A stretch of DNA of 10,226 nucleotides from Acidobacteriota bacterium (lineage in GTDB: Bacteria > Acidobacteriota > Terriglobia > Terriglobales > Acidobacteriaceae): assembly GCA_021798235.1 (NCBI GenBank), contig JAJZMO010000040.1, positions 1 through 10,226 of the forward strand. Direction: 5' to 3'. The position numbers were made by a program, and so were the translations under genes. Below, piece after piece: positions 1 to 5,969 of the stretch. The notes under the pieces are model-generated. The model was given only the letters and a program-made list of their open reading frames with translations, made no database searches and was not told where the DNA came from. Within the stretch, counting starts at the first letter, position 1, and every line of letters starts with the position of its first letter.

Positions 1-233
1 GGACCAACGCGACTATTACATTTACCGAAATGCTCTATGACAGCACGCCGGGAGCTGAAATCTATTGGACGGTTCCCGGCTGTGCGGGGAGTGTCAGCGG
101 AAGTAGCCCCATAGGCTCTGGTGGAAGTTTCACCCTCGTGTATCAGAGTGGTTCTGACTGCAATCCAAGCGGGACTATGTATGCAACAGCCCCTGGGCAT
201 TCGCAGAGCCCAACAGTCGCCATCAATTTTTAG
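1..233 (+). CDS. C-terminal fragment of an extracellular repeat protein (chitobiase-C/Ig-like fold)
   Basis: The reading frame is open from the left edge (first full codon at 3) to TAG at 231-233, giving 76 residues of a C-terminus; the rest lies outside the window. It begins T-N-A-T-I-T-F-T-E and continues with D-S-T-P-G-A-E-I-Y-W-T. This resembles the 'DATPGATIYYT' strand-turn-strand of the chitobiase/beta-hexosaminidase C-terminal type Ig-like modules that are often tandemly repeated in large secreted acidobacterial proteins. The segment is rich in Ser, Gly and Thr and has two cysteines that could pair outside the cytoplasm. The module assignment rests on that short resemblance and on composition. 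The parent protein's function (adhesin, glycosidase or cell-surface structural protein) cannot be told. The first ATG in the frame, at 30, is internal and not a start. Confidence 0.6.
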   Translation, partial: TNATITFTEMLYDSTPGAEIYWTVPGCAGSVSGSSPIGSGGSFTLVYQSGSDCNPSGTMYATAPGHSQSPTVAINF

Positions 234-351
234 AAATTGGTGGATTGGAAATTGATTGCGCTGGTCGAGGATTGGCGCCAGAAGCAGATCTAGCAGCAGC
301 GAGAACGTCCTCAGCAGGGTTCGTGCAGACCAAGCACAGCGAACGATATGC

Positions 352-384
352 GCGAATCAGTCGAATTTCATTCGACTGATTCGC
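352..384. repeat. Perfect 15-bp inverted repeat (hairpin) between the partial gene and the OMP gene
   Basis: Arms 352-366 and 370-384 are exact reverse complements around a 3-nt loop (367-369, TTC). It lies 119 bp after the upstream stop and 66 bp before the next start. No T-run follows on either strand, so it is not a canonical intrinsic terminator. It could be a protein-binding palindrome, an RNA hairpin in the downstream leader, or a transcription barrier for the upstream gene. Confidence 0.7.
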
Positions 385-391
385 TAACCAA

Positions 392-413
392 TTGGCTTAT
401 AGGCAGCAGCCAA
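392..413. repeat. Short inverted repeat in the OMP leader
   Basis: TTGGCT (392-397) and AGCCAA (408-413) are exact inverted copies separated by 10 nt. The palindrome CCAATTGG (389-396) overlaps the left arm. The site is 36 bp before the outer-membrane protein start and may belong to its promoter or leader. No convincing -35/-10 pair is visible next to it, so its role is a guess. Confidence 0.35.
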
Positions 414-449
414 GCAAGTAAATAAACCGGTTCGCCATGGAGGATATAG

Positions 450-1130
450 ATGGTTGAGAATTTGCGGAAAGCAGTCGTCGTGATAGCGTTGGTGCTGGGC
501 TTTGGCGCTTCCATAGCTTGCGCGCAGACAACTCTGGCCGGCAGCGTATACGGGGCGTTTCAGCCGTCGTCGAGTGGGAATCAAACTACACAACACCCTT
601 CCAACTCAGCAGGCGCGCTGCTGGAATTGCGGCATATCTGGAATCCGCTGCTGGGCCTTGAAATTTCATACTCTTACCACCGCGCTGACGAGGATTATAC
701 GAAACTGCTCCTCGTTCCTGGGCCGACAGATACGGTGGCCGCTTCGATTCCGACGAACGCGCACGAGATCGCGGCAGACTGGGTAGGTTCCTTCCGGCTG
801 GCAAATTTGAGGCCGTTTGTGCTGGTCGGGGGAGGGTGGCTGCTTGATGTACCTGCGGCGGGGAATGTGACTGCGACCACGACGCTTTGCTCTACAGTCG
901 GGGCTGCCGCATGCACGACGTCCACCGGCAGCATACCCACGCGAACGCAGACGGAGGACGTATTCCAGTATGGTGCGGGGGTGGACTGGATGGTGTTGCC
1001 GCACATTGGGTTGCGGTTCCAATATCGCGGAAATGTGTACAAGGCTGCGAGTCTGTCGGAGGAGTTTACTTCTACGGACAAGTTCACGCAGGATGCTGAG
1101 CCCGTTGCCGGAGTATTTTTTCAGTTCTGA
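450..1130 (+). CDS. Small outer-membrane beta-barrel protein
   Basis: This 226-residue protein starts at ATG 450 behind a clear ribosome binding site, GGAGG at 439-443, with a 6-nt spacer. The N-terminus is a Sec signal peptide: Lys/Arg near residue 6, a hydrophobic run at about 8-22, and a likely cleavage after A25 (A-C-A/Q-T). The mature part alternates polar and hydrophobic residues in beta strands with loops rich in Thr, Ser and Gly. It ends in F-F-Q-F, the terminal-Phe signature used by the BAM machinery to recognise outer-membrane barrels. Two cysteines (C147, C155) sit in one predicted extracellular loop and could form a disulfide. The size fits an 8-stranded OmpA-like/OMP_b-brl barrel. 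The specific role (structural, adhesion or small-solute channel) cannot be assigned. It stands alone, and the next gene is convergent. Confidence 0.75.
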   Translation: MVENLRKAVVVIALVLGFGASIACAQTTLAGSVYGAFQPSSSGNQTTQHPSNSAGALLELRHIWNPLLGLEISYSYHRADEDYTKLLLVPGPTDTVAASIPTNAHEIAADWVGSFRLANLRPFVLVGGGWLLDVPAAGNVTATTTLCSTVGAAACTTSTGSIPTRTQTEDVFQYGAGVDWMVLPHIGLRFQYRGNVYKAASLSEEFTSTDKFTQDAEPVAGVFFQF

Positions 1131-1220
1131 ATAACTCGCCGATTGCGGCAATTTATCCCCAGGGGGGTGTCGAGAGAGTGCCCTTGTCTTGTCTGGGCCG
1201 TTACGATAGTGCCAGTAGCC
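1131..1220. other. Convergent 90-bp gap without a clear terminator
   Basis: Two convergent genes end 90 bp apart. The only hairpin noticed is a weak GCCG-ATTG-CGGC (1138-1149) followed by a short AATTT. No strong GC stem with a T-run is seen on either strand, so transcription from either side may read into the neighbour or end by a factor-dependent route. Confidence 0.4.
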
Positions 1221-2318
1221 TTAGAAAGGTTTGGAGCGGGCGACCGAGATGCCGCGGACATCGTGCGGCCAGCTGCCGGAGACGGCGCAGTAGAAGTGGT
1301 AGAGGTCGCCGTGGGCGGCGATGATGGAGGGCTTGTGGGAGTAGGTGGAGTCGACGGTACCGGGAGGGCCGGGGGCGATGAGGATGGAGTTGGTCTTGCG
1401 CGGATGGAAGAGGTCGTCACCGAGGGCGAGCAGGTCGCGGGCCTTGCCGTCTGAGCTGAGGCCGTAATAGAAGAAGGCCCACTGCTTGCCATCGTGGAGG
1501 ACGCAGGGATCGCTGGCGAAGCGGTCGTCCCAGGAGCCTTTGGGGCCGTTGCGGATGAGGGGGTTATCGGGCCAGCGGTGCCATTTTTTGAGGTCCCGGG
1601 ACCAGGCGACGCCGATTTGCTCGTGCCATCCGCCGCCTTCGCTGCGGGGCAGGTTCTTCGTTTTGGCGTTGTAGAAGATGTAATAGAGGCCGTTGTGCTC
1701 GAGGATGCAGGCTTTGTAGAGGCCGCCCTGCTCCCAGGGCAGGGCATCGGGGTCGTCGGGGCGGAGGCAGGGAGGGTCGAGTTCCCAGTGATGCAGGTCG
1801 TCGCTCCAGCAGAGGCCGATGACGGCAGGGCCGGCTTCATAGCCGGGACGTGGATAGGCGTTCCAGGCGCCGAGATAGCGGCCATTGACTTTGCGGAGTC
1901 TTCCGGGCGAGAAGACACCGTTTTCCCGCATGATCCACATCATGGCGACGTTGTAGCGGGTGATGGGGTCTTTGGGGTTGCGGTGGAGAATGCAGCCGTA
2001 TTTTTCCCAGTGGACGAGGTCATGGGAAGTGGCGAGGCCGGTCTGGTAGCCGATGCCGTCGAAGCCGACGAAGGTCATGTGATAGCGGCCGTTGTGCAGG
2101 AAGACGAAGGGGCAGTCGACGGATTTTTCGTCGAAATCGCCTGGTTTGTGAGAGGCGCTGAGGACAAGCTTTTCGTACTTATAGGGTGTTTCGAGATTGT
2201 GCGGTGTGGCGAGGGGCGAGTTTGGATCGGCATGGAGGGCGGCAGGAAAGGCGGCAGGAAGCGCGAGAGCGGAGGCGCTCTGGATGAGGAAACGGCGGCG
2301 TGAGAAAGGGGAATGCAT
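1221..2318 (-). CDS. Tat-exported five-bladed beta-propeller glycoside hydrolase (GH43/GH32/GH130-like)
   Basis: I place the start at ATG 2318-2316, giving 365 residues, because residues 5-14 then form a twin-arginine signal (S-R-R-R-F-L-I). It is followed by a hydrophobic stretch and an A-L-H-A/D-P cleavage near residue 30. A longer frame to 2357 would translate through the operator and promoter. The mature protein shows repeated propeller-blade motifs S-x-D-L-x-x-W at about 98-104, 172-178 and 240-246, with a variant at 300-304. It also has G-S-W-D-D-R-F-A-S-D-P-C-V-L at 261-274, like the acidic W-D...D-P-x-V element of GH43/GH32 enzymes. The expected role is hydrolysis of a plant or microbial oligosaccharide in the periplasm or at the surface. 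The exact family and substrate cannot be read from the sequence. Regulation by a LacI-type repressor is suggested by the palindrome at 2341-2357. Confidence 0.75.
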   Translation of the reverse strand: MHSPFSRRRFLIQSASALALPAAFPAALHADPNSPLATPHNLETPYKYEKLVLSASHKPGDFDEKSVDCPFVFLHNGRYHMTFVGFDGIGYQTGLATSHDLVHWEKYGCILHRNPKDPITRYNVAMMWIMRENGVFSPGRLRKVNGRYLGAWNAYPRPGYEAGPAVIGLCWSDDLHHWELDPPCLRPDDPDALPWEQGGLYKACILEHNGLYYIFYNAKTKNLPRSEGGGWHEQIGVAWSRDLKKWHRWPDNPLIRNGPKGSWDDRFASDPCVLHDGKQWAFFYYGLSSDGKARDLLALGDDLFHPRKTNSILIAPGPPGTVDSTYSHKPSIIAAHGDLYHFYCAVSGSWPHDVRGISVARSKPF

Positions 2319-2327
2319 GACGGCCGA

Positions 2328-2357
2328 ATTGTAGCAGTGCTTGAAAACGTTTTCCAA
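2328..2357 (-). promoter_or_regulatory. Promoter of the glycosidase gene, probably giving a leaderless mRNA
   Basis: On the minus strand, TTGGAA (2357-2352) and TACAAT (2333-2328) form a sigma-70-like -35/-10 pair with an 18-bp spacer. The start codon begins only 9 nt after the -10 element, so the transcript should begin at or within a few nucleotides of the ATG. No purine-rich Shine-Dalgarno sequence lies between them, which agrees with leaderless translation. Confidence 0.6.
2341..2357. promoter_or_regulatory. LacI/CcpA-family-type operator palindrome
   Basis: GAAAACGTTTTC (2343-2354) is a perfect 12-bp palindrome with the central CG typical of LacI-family operators, and the flanks TT...AA at 2341 and 2356-2357 partly extend it. 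It covers the -35 hexamer and the upstream half of the spacer of the glycosidase promoter, an arrangement expected for repression relieved by a sugar ligand. No LacI-family gene is in the window. Confidence 0.6.
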
Positions 2358-2448
2358 TTGAAACGGGAGGGCTGGCGTAAAGGTCTGCGTGCAGGGCGGG
2401 AGTCATGTTACCAAAGAGTGGGAGATGACGCGGGGAGAGGCCAGAGGG

Positions 2449-2490
2449 GGAAAGAAAAAGAGCCGGACTGCGCCGGCTCTTATCTTTTTT
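2449..2490. terminator. Bidirectional intrinsic terminator downstream of the cold-shock gene
   Basis: Arms 2458-2466 and 2473-2481 pair over 9 bp, with the GC-rich core GCCGG/CCGGC and a 6-nt loop. An A-rich run lies on the left (T-run on the minus strand) and TATCTTTTTT on the right. It sits 31 bp after the minus-strand cold-shock stop codon and insulates that gene from the glycosidase promoter on the same strand. The right-hand T-run would also stop any + strand transcript. Confidence 0.85.
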
Positions 2491-2511
2491 CTTCTTATGT
2501 GTCTGCGTCAA

Positions 2512-2712
2512 TTAGAGAGGCTGAACGTCTGCCGCCTGCCAGCCTTTTGGCCCCTTCACGACGTTGAATTGCACGGCTTGACCTTCCTGCAGACTACGGA
2601 AGCCACTTGATGTGATGGCTGAGTAGTGCACGAAGACATCTTCGCCGTTCTGGCGCGAGATGAAGCCGAAGCCCTTCGCGTCGTTAAACCACTTCACGGT
2701 ACCTTGTTCCAT
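2512..2712 (-). CDS. csp: CspA-family cold-shock protein (RNA/ssDNA chaperone)
   Basis: This 66-residue protein starts [10 protein letters not shown] at ATG 2712-2710. It is a single cold-shock (S1-like OB-fold) domain of normal length. RNP1 is visible as K-G-F-G-F-I (residues 13-18) and RNP2 as D-V-F-V-H-Y (25-30). The residues G-x-V-K-W-F-N-x-x-K-G-F-G-F are the family hallmark. Such proteins bind single-stranded RNA or DNA and melt RNA structure, acting as antiterminators and translation helpers. Some are cold-induced and others are expressed during normal growth. An upstream in-frame ATG at 2778 exists, but it would add 22 residues with no family match. A weak AGGA lies 11 nt before the chosen start. 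The gene is monocistronic, with its own terminator downstream and a long leader upstream. Confidence 0.95.
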   Translation of the reverse strand: MEQGTVKWFNDAKGFGFISRQNGEDVFVHYSAITSSGFRSLQEGQAVQFNVVKGPKGWQAADVQPL

Positions 2713-2798
2713 TGTGTTGCTTTTCCTGAATGAATTGCGACGAGTGAATCGGAGCCTTACTGGCAGAACTTTGCACAACAGGTGGGCGAGAACTGCGT

Positions 2799-2827
2799 TT
2801 GCCCGGTTCGGTTCGAACGCAAGGCAA
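2799..2827 (-). promoter_or_regulatory. Nested hairpin in the cold-shock gene leader
   Basis: Outer arms 2799-2803 and 2823-2827 (TTGCC/GGCAA) enclose inner arms 2806-2810 and 2814-2818 (GTTCG/CGAAC) around a 3-nt loop. An alternative pairing exists between GCGTT at 2795-2799 and AACGC at 2816-2820, which shares bases with the inner stem. The element lies about 90-115 nt before the start codon. Long structured leaders are common in csp mRNAs, but whether this one is a temperature switch is unproven. Confidence 0.35.
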
Positions 2828-2842
2828 GTCTAGCAGAGTTTT

Positions 2843-2871
2843 TTCATGCAGTTATCGATGTTCTGTGTCAA
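2843..2871 (-). promoter_or_regulatory. Possible cold-shock gene promoter
   Basis: A consensus -35 hexamer TTGACA is present on the minus strand at 2871-2866. With a 17-bp spacer the -10 would be CATGAA (2848-2843), a poor match (3 of 6). If it is correct, the transcript starts near 2836 and carries a leader of about 120 nt. The -35 is convincing and the -10 is not. Confidence 0.35.
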
Positions 2872-3121
2872 GCAATCCAATTTGCGAAAAAGTAACAAAG
2901 CCGTTTCCTAGAAAGGATCGGGGGCAAGGGCTGTGGAGGCCGGCCGGCATGGGGAGGTTGCAGGCTGGATCGCGGTTCGCGATATCAGCCATTCGAGCCG
3001 TTTTCCTGATCTGACGGAGTGACTGAGATTCGGCAAGTGCAGCCGCTCTCTATTGGAACGGCCACGCGGGCCTTCCACGCCCCTCAGCATCACCCGGAGC
3101 ACTGCTCTATTCTGAGAAGCG

Positions 3122-4510
3122 ATGTCTCACTCGGATTTTGATTTGGCGTCGGAGTTGATTGCCAGGGCTCTGCGCGAGCTGGCAGCCGGATTCTCCTTGC
3201 CGGAGGGCCCGGCGAGGGAAGTGCCGGGTGTCGAGCGCATGCGGGAAGTGCTGGCCGAGGCTGCGGCGCGGATGGGGGATAACTACCCATACTTTCATCC
3301 GCTGTATGCAGGGCAGATGCTGAAGCCGCCGCATCCGGTGGCGCACGCGGCGTATTCGATGGCGATGGCGGTGAACCCGAACAATCATGCGCGAGATGGT
3401 GGGCGTGCGAGCTCGGCCATGGAGATGGAGGCGGTGCGCGAGATTGCGGGGATGTTCGGGTGGAGCGAATTTCTGGGTCACCTGACGAGCGGGGGTACGT
3501 TTGCGAACCTGGAGGCGCTGTGGGCGGCAGGACGGATGATGCCCGGGAAACGGATTGGGGCGTCGGCGCAGGCGCATTACACGCATCCCCGCATCAGCGC
3601 GGTGTTGGGGCTGGAGTTTGCAGAGATTGCCGCGGACGCGCGGGGCCGGATGGATATGGGCGCGCTGGAAGAGCGGTTGCAGCAGGGTAATGTTGGCACG
3701 GTGGTGGTGACGCTGGGGACCACTGCGCTGGGCGCGGTCGATCCTTTGGCGGATGTGCTGGAGCTGCGGAAGCGGTATGGTTTTCGCGTGCATGTAGACG
3801 CGGCATATGGTGGCTACTTTACGCTGGCGGGCAATCTGGGATCGGAAGCGCGACGCGCGTTTGACGCGCTGGGCGAGGCGGACTCGATTGTGATCGATCC
3901 GCACAAGCAAGGGTTGCAGCCGTACGGGTGTGGATGCGTGCTGTTTCGGGATCCGGCGGTGGGGCGGTTATACAAGCATGATTCGCCGTACACATATTTC
4001 ACGTCGAGCGAGCTGCACCTGGGGGAGATCAGCCTGGAGTGCTCGCGAGCCGGTGCGGCGGCGGTGGCACTGTGGACGACGCAACGGCTGCTTCCACTGG
4101 TGAGGGGCGGGGAATTTGCCGCGGGACTGGAAGCAGGGCGCGAGGCGGCGCTGGATCTGCATCGGCGGCTGCGACAGAGCGAGTATGCCATTGCGCCGCT
4201 GGAACCGGAACTGGACATCGTGGTGTGGGCAATGCGGGGCGCGACAGTGGAGGAGTCGTCAGCGCGGGCGCGGGCTGTGTTTGAGTATGCCGCACAGCGC
4301 GATCTGCACCTGGCACTGGTGCAGATGCCGGTGGAGATGTTTGAAGGGGAGCCGTGGAAAGAAGCAGGTGCGAGCCGTGCAAGCGGGATGGTAACATGCG
4401 TGCGCTCCGTGCTGATGAAGCCCGAGCATCGCCTGTGGATGGATGAGATCTGGACCCGCCTGGAAGGTGCGATGTGGAAGGCAGCGGAAAAGAGCGGGCA
4501 AAGGCCGTAA
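3122..4510 (+). CDS. Group II PLP-dependent amino acid decarboxylase, substrate unknown
   Basis: This 462-residue protein has the fold-type I PLP enzyme layout. T-S-G-G-T (122-126) should hold the cofactor phosphate, and H152 in A-Q-A-H-Y should stack on the ring. H-V-D-A-A-Y-G-G (224-231) supplies Asp226 for the pyridine nitrogen. D-P-H-K (259-262) carries the Schiff-base Lys262. This set matches the pyridoxal-dependent decarboxylase family (glutamate, tyrosine/aspartate, diaminobutyrate or aromatic amino acid decarboxylases). The length is normal and no catalytic residue is missing. The later E-C-S-R-A-G-A-A-A-V-A-L-W stretch resembles the MfnA/GAD side of the family more than the animal aromatic decarboxylases. 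The substrate cannot be chosen; aspartate (beta-alanine supply) and tyrosine are possibilities. The ribosome site is weak (GAGAAG just before ATG 3122). galK follows after 57 bp on the same strand and could be co-transcribed, although no pathway link is apparent. Confidence 0.85.
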   Translation: MSHSDFDLASELIARALRELAAGFSLPEGPAREVPGVERMREVLAEAAARMGDNYPYFHPLYAGQMLKPPHPVAHAAYSMAMAVNPNNHARDGGRASSAMEMEAVREIAGMFGWSEFLGHLTSGGTFANLEALWAAGRMMPGKRIGASAQAHYTHPRISAVLGLEFAEIAADARGRMDMGALEERLQQGNVGTVVVTLGTTALGAVDPLADVLELRKRYGFRVHVDAAYGGYFTLAGNLGSEARRAFDALGEADSIVIDPHKQGLQPYGCGCVLFRDPAVGRLYKHDSPYTYFTSSELHLGEISLECSRAGAAAVALWTTQRLLPLVRGGEFAAGLEAGREAALDLHRRLRQSEYAIAPLEPELDIVVWAMRGATVEESSARARAVFEYAAQRDLHLALVQMPVEMFEGEPWKEAGASRASGMVTCVRSVLMKPEHRLWMDEIWTRLEGAMWKAAEKSGQRP

Positions 4511-4567
4511 AAAGCCGTAGAATCAAGTTTTACCGTAGGAAAACTTATTGGGGAACCGAGAGTCGCG

Positions 4568-5719
4568 ATGCTCGATGTAAACGGATTCATTGATCTCCAC
4601 CGGGAGCGGTTTGGAGCACGCCCCACACTATTTGCCGCACCCGGCCGGGTGAACCTGATTGGCGAACATACCGATTATGCGGAGGGGTTTGTGTTCCCCG
4701 CGGCGATTGACCTGACGACGACAGTAGGGGTGACACCGAGGGCAGATGGGCAGGTGGTTCTGTACTCGGCGAATTTCGAGAAGGAAGCGCGCGTGGCCCT
4801 GGCGGAGCTTCCAGAGCGGGGCATCGGGCAGTGGGAGGATTATCCGCTGGGCGTGCTGGCGATGTTGCGGCAGGCGGGGATTGAGGTCCCCGGCTTTTCG
4901 ATGAGCATCACGGGGAATGTACCGCTGGGTGCGGGTTTGAGCTCGTCCGCATCGATTGAAGTGGCAACGGCGCTGGCGCTGCTGCACCTGTCAGGGAAGA
5001 CGATGACGGGTCCGGAGATTGCGAAGCTTTGCCAGAAGGCGGAGAACGAGTATGTGGGTGCGCCGGTGGGGATCATGGACCAGTTTGTTTCGGCGTGCGG
5101 GGCCGAGGACCACGCGCTGCTGCTGGATTGCCGGAGCCTGGACTACCACCTTGCGCCGCTGCCGCATGAAGTGGTGTTTGTGCTGGTGAACACGATGGTG
5201 AAGCACGCGCATGCGGATGGGGCTTATAAAGTCCGGCGGGCGGAAGTGGCAGAAGGAACGGAAGTTCTGCATGGGATGAAGCCGGAGATCCAGGCGCTGC
5301 GGGATGCGACGCTGGAGGATCTGGAGCGGGCGAAGGGGCAGATGCCGGAGAACGTCTACAAGCGCTGCCGGCACATCATCAGCGAGAATACGCGGACGAC
5401 GGCTGCCGCAGCGGCGCTGGATGCGGGAAATCTGAAGGAATTTGGCCGGCTGCTGGTGGCTGCGCACGCAAGCTACCGGGATGATTTTGAGGCGAGCTGC
5501 CCGGAAGCCGATATTTTAGTGGAACTTGCGCTGGAGCGGCCGGAGTGCATCGGAGCCCGGCTGACGGGAGGCGGATTTGGCGGGTGTACCCTGAACCTGG
5601 TTCGCGCTGAAGATGCCGATGCCTTCGCCGTCAGTCTGCAACGTGGATATTTCGCCAAAACCGGGATCGACGCCGAGGTTTACCGGTGCCGGGCTTCGGC
5701 CGGAGCACATTCTCTTTGA
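4568..5719 (+). CDS. galK: Galactokinase
   Basis: This 383-residue protein phosphorylates alpha-D-galactose to galactose 1-phosphate with ATP, the entry step of the cytoplasmic Leloir pathway. All three GHMP-kinase signatures are present. The galactokinase motif P-G-R-V-N-L-I-G-E-H-T-D-Y is at 25-37, with Arg27 equivalent to the transition-state arginine. The ATP-binding P-L-G-A-G-L-S-S-S-A-S is at 119-129. Motif 3, G-A-R-L-T-G-G-G-F-G-G, is at 329-339. The catalytic base is Asp171 in G-I-M-D-Q-F. The length equals that of the E. coli enzyme (about 380). The start at ATG 4568 puts motif 1 at the usual distance from the N-terminus, but the ribosome site is weak. galT, galE and galM are not in the window, so the rest of the pathway must be elsewhere. 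No terminator is obvious after the stop. Confidence 0.95.
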   Translation: MLDVNGFIDLHRERFGARPTLFAAPGRVNLIGEHTDYAEGFVFPAAIDLTTTVGVTPRADGQVVLYSANFEKEARVALAELPERGIGQWEDYPLGVLAMLRQAGIEVPGFSMSITGNVPLGAGLSSSASIEVATALALLHLSGKTMTGPEIAKLCQKAENEYVGAPVGIMDQFVSACGAEDHALLLDCRSLDYHLAPLPHEVVFVLVNTMVKHAHADGAYKVRRAEVAEGTEVLHGMKPEIQALRDATLEDLERAKGQMPENVYKRCRHIISENTRTTAAAAALDAGNLKEFGRLLVAAHASYRDDFEASCPEADILVELALERPECIGARLTGGGFGGCTLNLVRAEDADAFAVSLQRGYFAKTGIDAEVYRCRASAGAHSL

Positions 5720-5969
5720 CGCTGGAATGCAATGGATTTCCCACAGATGTGCACGACGGAACGCGCTCGAATCCTGATGGGAGCGGTGATAAAAGAGATG
5801 CAGACTTCAACTACAGACAGACCGGTCGGCAGCGGCGGAGACGCCGGATGCATCGAATTGATTTCGGGGCCTGAAGAAGGCCGGTGCCGGTAGGTCGGAT
5901 AGATTAATGTAAGAGCCGGTTTGAGCAGGGAACGTCCGTACAGCCGGCTGCAGGAGATTTGCTCTTTTC
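5720..5969 (+). other. 250-bp leader/promoter gap before the phosphorylase gene
   Basis: No credible gene is present. A GGCG-GAGA-CGCC tetraloop hairpin lies at 5834-5845, and a GGCC-TGAAGAA-GGCC hairpin lies around 5868-5882, neither with a T-run. A TAGATTAAT stretch near 5899-5907 could act as a -10 region, but no matching -35 was found. No known riboswitch class was recognised. Confidence 0.35.

Larger units (their letters stand above)
2713..3121. other. 409-bp divergent intergenic region (csp / decarboxylase)
   Basis: No coding frame with sensible composition is seen. The left part holds the probable csp leader and promoter. The right part, which should carry the decarboxylase promoter, shows short inverted repeats such as TCGCG-GTT-CGCGA (around 2970-2982) and a GGCCGGCC palindrome near 2940, but no convincing -35/-10 pair on the + strand. 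Confidence 0.5.

Noticed and set aside
1494..2303. 269-codon open frame on the + strand opposite the glycosidase
   Set aside because: It is antisense to a gene with clear Tat signal and propeller motifs. Its translation is a Gly/Val/Ala/Glu-rich low-complexity sequence typical of high-GC antisense frames.
2319..2357. Upstream ATG (2357) as start of the glycosidase
   Set aside because: It would place the operator and promoter inside the coding region and push the twin-arginine signal 13 residues inward; the 2318 start fits the Tat signal and leaderless promoter.
3107..3910. 267-codon minus-strand frame inside the decarboxylase
   Set aside because: It is rich in Arg/His/Pro/Gln, lies opposite intact PLP motifs, and is a compositional shadow.
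5686..5874. 62-codon frame after galK
   Set aside because: It overlaps the galK end, has no ribosome site and no recognisable features.
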